64,000 nucleotides of DNA, from NCBI GenBank assembly GCA_023229435.1, contig JALNZF010000012.1, positions 30,549 through 94,548 of the forward strand, written 5' to 3'. The translations under genes and the position numbers were made by a program. Every line of letters starts with the position of its first letter. Positions within the stretch are counted from its first letter, which is position 1. The notes beneath the pieces were generated by a model. The model saw nothing but the letters and a program-made list of their open reading frames with translations, did not search any database and was not told the origin of the DNA. Of this stretch, positions 10,501-18,273 are shown one piece after another. The stretch comes from Nitrospirota bacterium. Lineage in GTDB: Bacteria > Nitrospirota > UBA9217.

Positions 10501-10608
10501 TCCAAAGATCAGGCTCAGGTAGCGGACCCAAACCAACTCGTAGATAAGCGCGGCCGCCCCGGAAAGGAAAAAGAGCAGGTAGACAAGGCTGAGAATGAGT
10601 ATTTGCAT
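7594..10608 (-). CDS. MFS-like/spermidine-synthase fusion membrane protein (copy 2)
   Basis: 1004 residues with the same order as copy 1: SGAAALIYELVWVRYL opening, a polytopic half, the VLGTGSGMTLGA nucleotide loop, AEIEP, DPIHPWFSGAGYLYSTEYF, and a divergent C-terminal ~240 residues. The linker between the two membrane halves differs from copy 1. It is encoded by a run of ten identical bases (9905-9914, C on the coding strand) giving APPPG, so the frame could be unstable there. It is probably the first gene of the leftward run, 75 bases before copy 1. The reaction is not established: the polyamine-synthase fold is clear, the substrate is not. Confidence 0.85.
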   Translation of the reverse strand: MQILILSLVYLLFFLSGAAALIYELVWVRYLSLIFGGSHLAVTTVLAVFMGGLALGSYTIGKRVGKYKQLLRLYGLLELGIAASALAFLALMRFYPSIYVPLARISDSSPVYLSSIRILFSIIALIVPTTLMGGTLPVLSSLVTRSAQGPGSRFSFLYGFNTIGAVVGVAATGFFFLPRYSVSTAMTIAVVINVLIGVLAIALQGRAQAALGKAVTGENAVEKGDIPRTVAAPPPGTLFPLKLVLWGGGVSGFCALGYEVLWTRILSIVIGASTYGFTLLLMAFLAGIGLGSGAYGLFLRILGKPRRGTEQYSGKAVIGFGLIQVIIGLSALFVTLHIRNLPTYTVFVYDFVHDLKFNVDPFKARQMADFALAFSFMFAPAFFMGIAFPLAGTIHGHYKKLVGPAVGEILSYNTIGAILGSAVSGFVLIYLLGIQQSLQLIILINIGYGLLVMVSVKEKKFLNWATAASMAAIILFLLLNPGMWRLWNIKYYAIYQSNHPEMYSTPEKARTAMENADILYYGEGAQAIVSSIQSGEFQTFITNGRVEASNAGNDMQCQYTLGHLPMLLNKNPKKVFVLGTGSGMTLGATSVHPSVEQITLAEIEPKVLGVARTFGIYNHYVLDNPKLRIVFNDGRNFLMTTKEKFDVITADPIHPWFSGAGYLYSTEYFKLAAEHLNPGGILCQWLPLYELSEANLKSIVQTLRNNFSYTMVWLTQTDAELIGSNSPIVIDEKELERRIREPEILQDLARVKMGSAEDFLSYFLMGTEGARTYSSGGIVNTDDNLYLEFSAPQSIGISRLQQENVSTLLTYRESILPYLHRPEDQAGRAAQKSRWERNFKAALLNDQAHVLALAGRFEDPEFKKLSAELDARYPSYARWRYLRTEMPDEAGGTPTLLKQIELAMINDRGEAVTLKFAAVIMRNTDEAARVLFVDGNSRVIFGKLRVRGANRERYIAGVVDSIVLGVQSLYNDELKFAAASGKTKPSATALFPKIRNLVERNAGQ

Positions 10609-10807
10609 AGAGAGAGCCGTATCGCACCGGACTTTCTTGAGATTATATGAACAGAGGACAGCAGCTTCCGGAGGAACTATGAACGGTGCAATAATTTAGT
10701 TTGCCGTCAGCCTTGCCATTCAGTTCATGCGAATGCCGGTTCATGGTGTCGGCATCATACACATATTGTTGAGAGAATTCAAGTCGGATTGCCAAACAAA
10801 TTGCCTA

Positions 10808-10837
10808 TTGCCATCACCGTGGCACATCTGATATCAT
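10808..10837 (+). promoter_or_regulatory. Possible sigma-70 promoter of the GT-C array
   Basis: TTGCCA (10808-10813), an 18-base spacer and TATCAT (10832-10837) lie 79 bases before the GTG at 10916. They sit in the 307-base divergent gap 10609-10915, the only sizeable gap at the head of the rightward array. Nothing else is recognisable in that gap. Confidence 0.35.
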
Positions 10838-10915
10838 ACTTTACGCAGAGCGCAGAGAGTTGTTCGAAAAGGCAAACGAAAAAGGCTATCTGGTTTCTCG
10901 TGTCAGAGATGGATC

Positions 10916-12673
10916 GTGAATATAACCCAAAAAGGTAAATATATTATTGCAGTCACTATCGCCCTCGCGACAGTGCTGGTATATCTGCCTTCTCTGCGCA
11001 ATGGTTTTGTTGGTGTGTGGGACGACAATATCAATATCGTCGAGAATCTGCATATCCGATCGCTTGATGCAACTTTTTTTCGATGGGCATTCCTTGATTT
11101 TCATGGGAGCAACTGGCTCCCGCTCACCTGGATCTCGCTTGCCGTGGACTATGCGTTCTGGGGTCTGAATCCCCTGGGATACCACTTGACGAACATCATT
11201 CTTCATGTACTCAACACTCTGGTAGTGGTTTTCCTCGTCGTAAAACTGCTTCAGGCAGCACGAGAGCGAACGACGAAACCCGAGTTCTTAGCCTTCCTGA
11301 GCGATCGGGTGATCCTGTTTATCGGAGGAGTGACCGGATTATTATTCGGGATCCATCCTGTTCACGTGGAGTCCGTGGCCTGGGCGGCCGAGCGGAAGGA
11401 TGTTCTCTGCGCGCTGTTCTTCCTGCTGAGCATCATCTGGTATGCGAACTATGTGTCCTATAAGACGTATAAGACCTATATGCTCACTCTTGGACTGTTC
11501 GTCCTTGCGCTGATGAGCAAGCCCATGGCGGTGAGTCTTCCCGTGGTGCTTCTCATCCTGGACTGGTATCCCTTGAACAGGATACCGTCCTGGAAAACCA
11601 TCTGGTCCCTGGTGGTTGAGAAACTACCCTTCTTCCTCATGAGCCTCGTTTCATCCATGATCACCATCCTGGCCCAGCGGTCGGGAGACTCCATTGCATC
11701 GCTGGATGTTGTGCCTGTATCGTCCCGCTTGCTGGTAGCGGCCCGGTCCCTCATCGCATATCTTGGGAAGATGCTGCTGCCGTTGAACCTGGTCCCTTTT
11801 TATCCCTATCCCAGGCAGGTGGTCTTGTTCTCATTCGAGTACCTGGCGGTTCTTGTCCTGATGCTCGGTATTACTGCATGCGCGCTCGTTGCTGCGAAAA
11901 GACATCCGGTGTTGCTTGCAGCCTGGGGATACTATGTGGTAACGCTCATACCTGTCCTTGGCATTGTCCAGGTTGGGAATCAATCCATGGCGGACCGGTA
12001 CCTCTATTTGCCGAGCATCGGGCCTTTCCTTGTCGGAGGGATCGGCATAGCATGGATGGCGAAAAAGGTGACTACCGCGTACAGGAGAGAGACAATGCGA
12101 CTGCTGGTGTACTCCCTCCTTGCCCTTTGTCTGTTTTTTCCGTTGTCACTTATTACCATCAAACAGATGGGCAAGTGGAAAAATAGTTTTGCGCTGTGGG
12201 ATTATACAATCGCAACGGGCATCGAGAGTGCTGTGGCTTATAATAACCGGGGGCTCTCGTTAAAGGAAATGGATCAGCGGGGCAACGCAATCGCGGATTT
12301 CGAACGCGCAATCGCCTTGGATCCACAGAATTATTTTGCCTATAATAATCTGGGTGTGGTTTATGGCAAAGACGGGCAGTATCCGCGCTCGATCGAATAT
12401 TTTCTGAAGGCAATTGCGATAAATCCACAACATGCTGACTCATACTGCAATCTTGGATTATCTTATTTTAATATGAAGCAAGAGGACAAGGCGCTGGAAA
12501 ATTATAACAAGGCAATTGAACTGAAGCAGGATTTTGATGCGGCCATTCTGAATCGCGGCAATTTATATTTTATTATCGGCAATCGAGCACGTGCCCTGCA
12601 GGATTACCGGAAGGCCTGTATGCTCGGGAATAGCAGGGCATGCGAGGTATTGACTATTGCCAATGGGGAGTAA
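10916..12673 (+). CDS. TMTC-like GT-C membrane protein with TPRs (array gene 1)
   Basis: 585 residues from GTG at 10916, which matches the N-terminal position of its paralogues; the ribosome site is weak. The first span is at about 9-25, with acidic pair D36-D37 in VWDDN. It has NWLPLTWISLAVDYAFWGLNP, HPVHVESVAWAAERKD and LMSKPMAVSLPVVLLILDWYP, a DUF1736-like stretch around EKLPFFLMSLVSS, and the QVGNQSMADRYLYLPSIGPF motif. Four TPRs occupy about 425-570, closing with RKACMLGNSRACEVL. The lumenal/periplasmic loop SYKTYKTYM is encoded by a short tandem DNA repeat shared with the genes at 14900, 22408 and 24097. By family it would transfer a lipid-linked sugar to protein outside the cytoplasmic membrane; TPRs often select the acceptor. 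Confidence 0.85.
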   Translation: MNITQKGKYIIAVTIALATVLVYLPSLRNGFVGVWDDNINIVENLHIRSLDATFFRWAFLDFHGSNWLPLTWISLAVDYAFWGLNPLGYHLTNIILHVLNTLVVVFLVVKLLQAARERTTKPEFLAFLSDRVILFIGGVTGLLFGIHPVHVESVAWAAERKDVLCALFFLLSIIWYANYVSYKTYKTYMLTLGLFVLALMSKPMAVSLPVVLLILDWYPLNRIPSWKTIWSLVVEKLPFFLMSLVSSMITILAQRSGDSIASLDVVPVSSRLLVAARSLIAYLGKMLLPLNLVPFYPYPRQVVLFSFEYLAVLVLMLGITACALVAAKRHPVLLAAWGYYVVTLIPVLGIVQVGNQSMADRYLYLPSIGPFLVGGIGIAWMAKKVTTAYRRETMRLLVYSLLALCLFFPLSLITIKQMGKWKNSFALWDYTIATGIESAVAYNNRGLSLKEMDQRGNAIADFERAIALDPQNYFAYNNLGVVYGKDGQYPRSIEYFLKAIAINPQHADSYCNLGLSYFNMKQEDKALENYNKAIELKQDFDAAILNRGNLYFIIGNRARALQDYRKACMLGNSRACEVLTIANGE

Positions 12674-12788
12674 CGTGTGGATACAACACTCAGAGGAGAG
12701 CCTCTCCGAAAGTGTGTCGGACTGAGCAAATGGGCACGCAAAAGAAAAAAGAACAATCGGGCATTGAACGTATCTGGAGGTGCTGGTA

Positions 12789-14825
12789 GTGCGATCCAGG
12801 AAATCTAAATACTATCTTGCGCTATTCGTTGCCTTGGCAACATTCATTATCTACCTTCCTGCCCTTCGGAACGAGTTCGTGTACTGGGATGATAACCTCT
12901 ATGTTTTTGAGAACGCAAATATCCGATCGCTTGATGCCGCTTTTTTCCGATGGGCATTCCTTGGTTTCCACATAAGCAACTGGCATCCTCTCACCTGGAT
13001 ATCCCATGCCGCGGACTACGCCATCTGGGGGCTGAATCCCCTGGGGCATCATTTGACGAGCATCATCCTGCACACAATCAACACCGCGCTCGTTGTTTTG
13101 CTGGCCCTGAAACTGCTTGAGTTCGTGAGGAAGAGGCCTGCACACAATGGGTCTGCCTCGTTCTTGAATGACCGGACAATCCTGATCGCGGCGGGAACAA
13201 CGGGTCTGCTGTTCGGCATCCATCCCGTGCATGTGGAATCCGTGGCCTGGGTCGCGGAGCGGAAGGACCTGCTGTGCGCCCTGTTCTTTCTGCTGAGCGT
13301 CATCGGGTATGTGGAATATGCAGGAAGTCGGCAGTCGGTAGTCGGCAGTCAGCCGTCGGAAGGCGGGGCAAAAGATGAAACCGGCGGGAAGAATTTCTTG
13401 ACCAACAGGCAGTATCTTCTGAGCCTCGGGTTTTTTATCCTTGCGCTGATGAGCAAGCCCATGGCGGTCAGCCTTCCGCTGGTTCTGTTGATTTTTGATT
13501 GGTATCCGCTGGGCAGGATAGGCTCCGGGAAGACGTTCCGGGTCGCCTTTGTCGAGAAACTCCCCTTTATCGTCCTGAGTCTTGTTTCATCGCTTCTGAC
13601 CATTCTGGCACAGAGGACAGGAGAAGCGATTATATCGGTAGTACAGATACCAATTTCAGTACGATCGGTTGTCGCGGCAAAGTCGCTTGTCGCGTATCTT
13701 GGGAAGATGCTGCTGCCGATAAATCTAATTCCCTACTATCCCTATTCCTATACCAATGACGTATCGCTGTTCTTAGTCGAGAACCTGCTGGCGATTGGAC
13801 TCGTGGCCGGGATCACGTTGGCCTGTGCGGTCCTGGCGAAAAAACAAAAGGTTTTGATGTCCGCCTGGGGATATTATATAGTAACGCTCATTCCCGTCCT
13901 GGGCATTGTCCAGGTCGGAGAACAGTCCATGGCCGACCGGTATACCTATCTGCCCGGCTTGGGGCCTTTCCTTATCGCGGGACTCTGTGCCGCCTGGATC
14001 GCGGAACGATTTTTTGTGAAACGACAGAATGCGCGCTTTAAAATTGTCCTCGGCCTTGCGTCCTCGTTTGCCCTTGTTTTTCTATTGTATTCAACCTTCG
14101 CACAGATACATATATGGCAAGACAGCATTACTTTGTGGAGCTATGTGATTGAAAAAACGCCGGGCAAAGTTTCCCTGGCGTATTCACAACGAGGAAGTGT
14201 TTTTGGAAAAATAGGACTGACCGATAGGGCTATTGCGGACCTGGAAATGGCCATTGCCTTGAATCCGAATAATTATGACGCTTATATGAACCTGGGTGTT
14301 GCTTACGAAAAACGGGGTCAGTTCGACAAGGCAACTGAAAACGTTGAAAAGGCTATTACCGTGAAACCCTCTTCTCACGAAGCCTATCTTTATCGAGGCG
14401 TCCTGTATGAGGAAGCGGGTCAGCTTGAAAAGGCCATGGAGGCCTATACGAAAGCTATCTCGTTGGATCCAACTGATTTCGAAACTTACAATAATCGCGG
14501 CGTGGTTTTTGGCAAGATGGGGCGATTTGAGAGGGCGATCGCGGACTATGGTGAAGCGATCGGACTCAATCCCCTTCACATTAGCGCTCATTCGAACCGC
14601 GGCGTAGCTTATACCCTTACCGGCCAATATGACAGGGCGCTGGAAGATTTCAACAGGGCGGTCTTCCTAAGTCCGAGTGATCCCCTAATGTACTTTAACC
14701 GTGGAACGTTCTATCGAAAAACCGGCAAGAACGAGCTTGCTTCTGCGGATTTCCAGAATGCCTGTAATCTCGGGGATGAGAGAGCATGCGGCGCTCTGCA
14801 TAAGTTGACGCAGGGATTGCATTAG
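12789..14825 (+). CDS. TMTC-like GT-C membrane protein with long TPR array (array gene 2)
   Basis: 678 residues. I chose GTG at 12789 because GGAGG (12776-12780) lies 8 bases upstream, and the paralogues at 14900, 22408 and 24097 have the same GGAGG-spacer-GTG arrangement; an in-frame GTG at 12780 overlaps the ribosome site. Acidic pair D34-D35 (YWDDN). It shares the motifs NWHPLTWISHAADYAIWGLNP, HPVHVESVAWVAERKD and QVGEQSMADRYTYLPGLGPF. About six TPRs lie at 455-660, followed by FQNACNLGDERACGALHKL. The loop after VEYA is replaced by residues read from a GTCGGCA-type tandem repeat (see 13326-13359). A close paralogue of the gene at 20166. Confidence 0.85.
   Translation: MRSRKSKYYLALFVALATFIIYLPALRNEFVYWDDNLYVFENANIRSLDAAFFRWAFLGFHISNWHPLTWISHAADYAIWGLNPLGHHLTSIILHTINTALVVLLALKLLEFVRKRPAHNGSASFLNDRTILIAAGTTGLLFGIHPVHVESVAWVAERKDLLCALFFLLSVIGYVEYAGSRQSVVGSQPSEGGAKDETGGKNFLTNRQYLLSLGFFILALMSKPMAVSLPLVLLIFDWYPLGRIGSGKTFRVAFVEKLPFIVLSLVSSLLTILAQRTGEAIISVVQIPISVRSVVAAKSLVAYLGKMLLPINLIPYYPYSYTNDVSLFLVENLLAIGLVAGITLACAVLAKKQKVLMSAWGYYIVTLIPVLGIVQVGEQSMADRYTYLPGLGPFLIAGLCAAWIAERFFVKRQNARFKIVLGLASSFALVFLLYSTFAQIHIWQDSITLWSYVIEKTPGKVSLAYSQRGSVFGKIGLTDRAIADLEMAIALNPNNYDAYMNLGVAYEKRGQFDKATENVEKAITVKPSSHEAYLYRGVLYEEAGQLEKAMEAYTKAISLDPTDFETYNNRGVVFGKMGRFERAIADYGEAIGLNPLHISAHSNRGVAYTLTGQYDRALEDFNRAVFLSPSDPLMYFNRGTFYRKTGKNELASADFQNACNLGDERACGALHKLTQGLH
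13326..13359. repeat. Short tandem repeat (GTCGGCA type) inside coding sequence
   Basis: About five imperfect 7-base units of the form GTCGGCA lie in frame in array gene 2 and encode a Ser/Gln/Gly/Val-rich loop (SRQSVVGSQPSEGG). The paralogues have unrelated sequence at the same position. Confidence 0.75.
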
Positions 14826-14899
14826 GAGTGCCGCGGAACCACCCGCGAGAACGCTATAAAACAACGTCTTATTGTTTTCTCGAATCGTGGAGGTTGAAG

Positions 14900-16519
14900 G
14901 TGCAAAAAACGAATAATGTTAAATACGCATGCTATCTCGCGGCTTCTGTCGCCTTTTTAACGTTTCTCGTCTATCTTCCGGCCCTTCGGAATGAGTTCGT
15001 TAACTGGGATGACGGACCTTATGTTTTTGCTAATCTTCAGATTCGTTCATTTGACGGAAATTTTTTCAAGTGGGCTTTTCTTGAATTCCATATAATGAAC
15101 TGGCATCCCCTGACATGGATATCCCATGCCCTCGATTACGCTCTCTGGGGCCTGAATCCGATGGGACACCACCTGACGAATATCATTCTGCACACAGTCA
15201 ACACCGCCCTGGTTGTTGTGCTTGCCACTAAGTTAGTGGAAGCTCGCACAAACGGTTTGAACGGCTTAAACGGTTTAAACAAAGGAGCGTTGATTGCAGC
15301 GGGGGTCGCGGGCTTGTTGTTCGGTCTCCATCCCGTGCATGTGGAGTCGGTGGCCTGGGTCGCTGAACGGAAAGACCTTCTCTGCGCCCTGTTCTTTCTG
15401 TTGAGCGTCATCTGGTATGCGAACTATGTGTCCTATAAGACGTATAGGACCTATATGCTCACTCTCGGGTTTTTTGCCCTTGCTCTGATGAGCAAACCCA
15501 TGGCAATCACCCTTCCCGCGGTCCTGCTCATCCTCGACTGGTATCCCTATAACCGGATCCGATCTCTCAAGACCTTCCGGGCCGCGAGTGTCGAGAAACT
15601 CCCTTTTTTGGCATTGAGTCTGATTTCCTCGGTACTGACGGTCTTTGCGCAGAGATCAGGAGGGGCGTTGGAGCTCATGGAGATAGTACCGCTCTCAACA
15701 CGCCTGCTCGTGTCAATGCATTCGCTCATCGCGTATCTCGGAAAGATGCTGTGGCCTTTGGAATTAATACCTTTTTATCCCTATCCACGGACAGTCTCGT
15801 TTCTGTCGCCTGAGTACTTCGGGGTCGTTGCTCTCGTGATCGGCATAACGATAATCTGTGTGGTAAAAGCGAAAAAAAAGCAACACCTGTGGTTGTCTGT
15901 CTGGTCCTATTATTGCGTTACGCTGGCGCCTGTGCTCGGCATTATCCAGGTGGGAGGTCAGGCAATGGCGGACAGATACACCTATCTGCCCAGCGTGGGG
16001 CCATTCCTTCTCGTGGGTCTGGGTGCGGCATGGGTATGGGAAAAGAGTGAGATATCGTGGAAGCGGGGACTGATCGCAACTACTGCTTTTATGGTGTTTC
16101 TGTCCCTGTCCTTTATGACGTTCCAGCAAATAGGCCGGTGGAAAAACGATGTTGATCTCTGGAACTATGTTATTGAACGGGAAGGCCACGACGTTCTTTT
16201 TGCTTATTTCAAGCGCGGCCAGGCGTTTGCACTGAGAGGGCAGTATGAAAAAGCGATCGAGGACTATAATACGGTGATAGCATTGAACGTTGAGGAATAC
16301 AGCAAAGCGTACATCGAGCGCGGACTTACCTATCTTAAGGCGGGACAAGTAGACCTCGCCGTTGCTGACTTAAAGAAAGCGTGTTCATTGGGAGACAATT
16401 TCGGTTGTAAAGCATTGCGCTTTATCGGGAAGCAGGGGCGTAATTTGTCGTGTCGTGAGCATCTCCATGGTATTTTGAACAGGCAAATAGTGCGTGCAGT
16501 AAAATGGATGTCGACTTGA
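14900..16519 (+). CDS. TMTC-like GT-C membrane protein, few TPRs (array gene 3)
   Basis: 539 residues from GTG at 14900, preceded by GGAGG (14889-14893) at 6 bases. An ORF start at 14828 would abut the previous stop but has no ribosome site and adds residues unlike the family. It has the NWDDG acidic motif, NWHPLTWISHALDYALWGLNP, HPVHVESVAWVAERKD and QVGGQAMADRYTYLPSVGPF. Only about two TPRs remain (430-500), then KKACSLGDNFGCKAL. The last ~30 residues (after ALRFIGKQ) have no counterpart in the paralogues, so the 3' end may have run on into flanking DNA after loss of the usual stop. The loop after KLVEART consists of NGLNGLN repeats encoded by a 9-base tandem repeat. Confidence 0.85.
   Translation: MQKTNNVKYACYLAASVAFLTFLVYLPALRNEFVNWDDGPYVFANLQIRSFDGNFFKWAFLEFHIMNWHPLTWISHALDYALWGLNPMGHHLTNIILHTVNTALVVVLATKLVEARTNGLNGLNGLNKGALIAAGVAGLLFGLHPVHVESVAWVAERKDLLCALFFLLSVIWYANYVSYKTYRTYMLTLGFFALALMSKPMAITLPAVLLILDWYPYNRIRSLKTFRAASVEKLPFLALSLISSVLTVFAQRSGGALELMEIVPLSTRLLVSMHSLIAYLGKMLWPLELIPFYPYPRTVSFLSPEYFGVVALVIGITIICVVKAKKKQHLWLSVWSYYCVTLAPVLGIIQVGGQAMADRYTYLPSVGPFLLVGLGAAWVWEKSEISWKRGLIATTAFMVFLSLSFMTFQQIGRWKNDVDLWNYVIEREGHDVLFAYFKRGQAFALRGQYEKAIEDYNTVIALNVEEYSKAYIERGLTYLKAGQVDLAVADLKKACSLGDNFGCKALRFIGKQGRNLSCREHLHGILNRQIVRAVKWMST
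15251..15280. repeat. Short tandem repeat (AACGGTTTA type) inside coding sequence
   Basis: Three 9-base units (AACGGTTTG, AACGGCTTA, AACGGTTTA) plus AAC lie in frame in array gene 3. They encode NGLNGLNGLN in the loop where paralogues have RERSAQNGAASFLN-type sequence. Confidence 0.8.
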
Positions 16520-16587
16520 ATAGAACCGAGAAAGCTAGTAAACTCATTCGCAAGTTACAATTTGCAAAAAACAGGAGCCCTTCAAAC

Positions 16588-18213
16588 ATGAAAAACTCCG
16601 TTCTTCGATCCGCACTACCCGCACTCCTCTTGTCAGCCCTTGTACTCATTCCGTTTTTCAACAAAGCCTTCACCATTGATGACCCGGTCTTTCTCTTTGA
16701 AGCACGCCACGCATTGGTGGACCCCCTTCATCCGACCGCCTTTGAAATGACTTGGGATGAGAAGCCGGAAAGAGTGTCACAACTTGTCCCAACAGGACCG
16801 GTCATGGCATGGCTGCTCATACCAACCGTTCTTGCAGATGGCGCCGAGTGGCTCGCACACGCCACCCAGTTGGCAATGCTCTGGTTTGCAATTATTGCCA
16901 CCGTGTCCCTTGCGCAGCGGTTCGGACTTCCAAAACCGTGGCCAACTGCGTCAGGCCTCATCTTGGTTGCCATGCCTGCCGTACTCGGTATGGCGGGAAC
17001 AGCAATGCCAGACGTTCCTGCAATGGCTTTCGGTATTGCCGGGATAGAACGACTCATCGCATGGAGTCAGAATCGAAGATATTCACAAGCGTTGTTGACG
17101 GCGCTTTTTCTCGGAATAGCGCCTCTCACCCGGACCCATCAGATCCTCCTGCTTGGGGTCGGCGGCATTCTTCTCCTCGGACCAACGTTCTCGCTTGCTG
17201 CACTGCGTAACCGATGGTCAGCATTTCTGCCCCTTGTTGCAGCACTGCTCATTACACTCGCTGTTAACTTCATAACAAGCGACCCTCATCCCGGTGCTGG
17301 AAATCTAGCCGGCGCGGCCATCCGCTACAGTTCCGTATCAATATCACAGTTCGCCAGGAACGCCGTTGCATTGCCAATTCACTGGGTACTTGCTATGGCT
17401 TTTGCATTACCCTGGACGGCCTTGCGTTGGAGAACCATGCTGCGAAATCGTTTGGTCCTCGGTGCAGCAGCGGCCGGTGTTCTTCTTTCAGCCATGGCTC
17501 TTGCGTATACAACCTATCTGTCGCTGCCCCTTTCGATCATCGCCGGGCTCGGGATTGCCGTGTTATGGGATCTGTTTGCAGACGGATGGAGTAGGCGGGA
17601 TTCAATACAGTTAGCACTTGGACTGTGGCTTTTGATTGCCCTGCCTGCCGTCTTTTATGCCAATTTACCGCCCAAATATATGGTTGTGTCGGCACCTGCT
17701 GCGGCCTTGCTCATTGCACGTGAGCTATCTTCACGCAAAGGCAAAGAATCTTGGCTCATCCTTGGAGTTACGGTCGTGCTGGGCATTTGTCTCGGCGTTG
17801 CAATCCTGCGTGCTGATGCAACATTTGCAAACCTGGGGCGTCAAGCCGCTGCAGAGCTTATCGCACCTAATGTTGCCGCAGGAAAGCGTGTGTGGTTTGT
17901 GGGTCACTGGGGATACCAATGGTATGCGGAGAATGCCGGCGCGCGTCCTGCAACATTGACCCCGCCATACCCGTCACCGGGCGACTTAATAGTCGTGAGT
18001 ATCGCGAGCGCACTAAGCATCAGGGTGCTGGAAGAAATAAATGATCAATTCCCGAATATGACCCAGATTGCCCGAATTGAAGATTCTCGTCTCGGAGGAC
18101 GACTCATGAATAAGAGGATCGGGGCGGGTTTTTACTCAAACATTTCCGGATACTGGCCTTGGGTTTGGAGCGATTCTTTGGTTGACCAGTATACGGTATG
18201 GCGGATTGAGTAG
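16588..18213 (+). CDS. GT-C-like polytopic membrane protein without TPRs (array gene 4)
   Basis: 541 residues from ATG at 16588, which has AGGAGC 9 bases upstream. Longer in-frame readings from 16504 would overlap the previous gene and add a non-membrane tail. The N-terminal span is followed by FTIDDPVFLFEARHALVDPLHP; the adjacent aspartates are the likely GT-C catalytic acids. About ten hydrophobic segments follow, then a soluble C-terminus of ~120 residues (VWFVGHWGYQWYAENAGA). It is not close to the TMTC-like paralogues around it; it resembles ArnT/PMT-fold proteins of family 39 type. Its place inside the array suggests a related role in building or transferring surface sugar, but nothing identifies the substrate. 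Confidence 0.75.
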   Translation: MKNSVLRSALPALLLSALVLIPFFNKAFTIDDPVFLFEARHALVDPLHPTAFEMTWDEKPERVSQLVPTGPVMAWLLIPTVLADGAEWLAHATQLAMLWFAIIATVSLAQRFGLPKPWPTASGLILVAMPAVLGMAGTAMPDVPAMAFGIAGIERLIAWSQNRRYSQALLTALFLGIAPLTRTHQILLLGVGGILLLGPTFSLAALRNRWSAFLPLVAALLITLAVNFITSDPHPGAGNLAGAAIRYSSVSISQFARNAVALPIHWVLAMAFALPWTALRWRTMLRNRLVLGAAAAGVLLSAMALAYTTYLSLPLSIIAGLGIAVLWDLFADGWSRRDSIQLALGLWLLIALPAVFYANLPPKYMVVSAPAAALLIARELSSRKGKESWLILGVTVVLGICLGVAILRADATFANLGRQAAAELIAPNVAAGKRVWFVGHWGYQWYAENAGARPATLTPPYPSPGDLIVVSIASALSIRVLEEINDQFPNMTQIARIEDSRLGGRLMNKRIGAGFYSNISGYWPWVWSDSLVDQYTVWRIE

Positions 18214-18273
18214 CAGTAGTGCTATTATATTTTACTTCATATACTCAGTACAGGGTTTATAAATGGAACTATA

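Noticed and set aside
16504..16587. Upstream extension of the GT-C gene at 16588
   Set aside because: It overlaps the preceding gene, lacks a ribosome site and adds a charged tail before the signal-anchor; ATG 16588 has AGGAGC.
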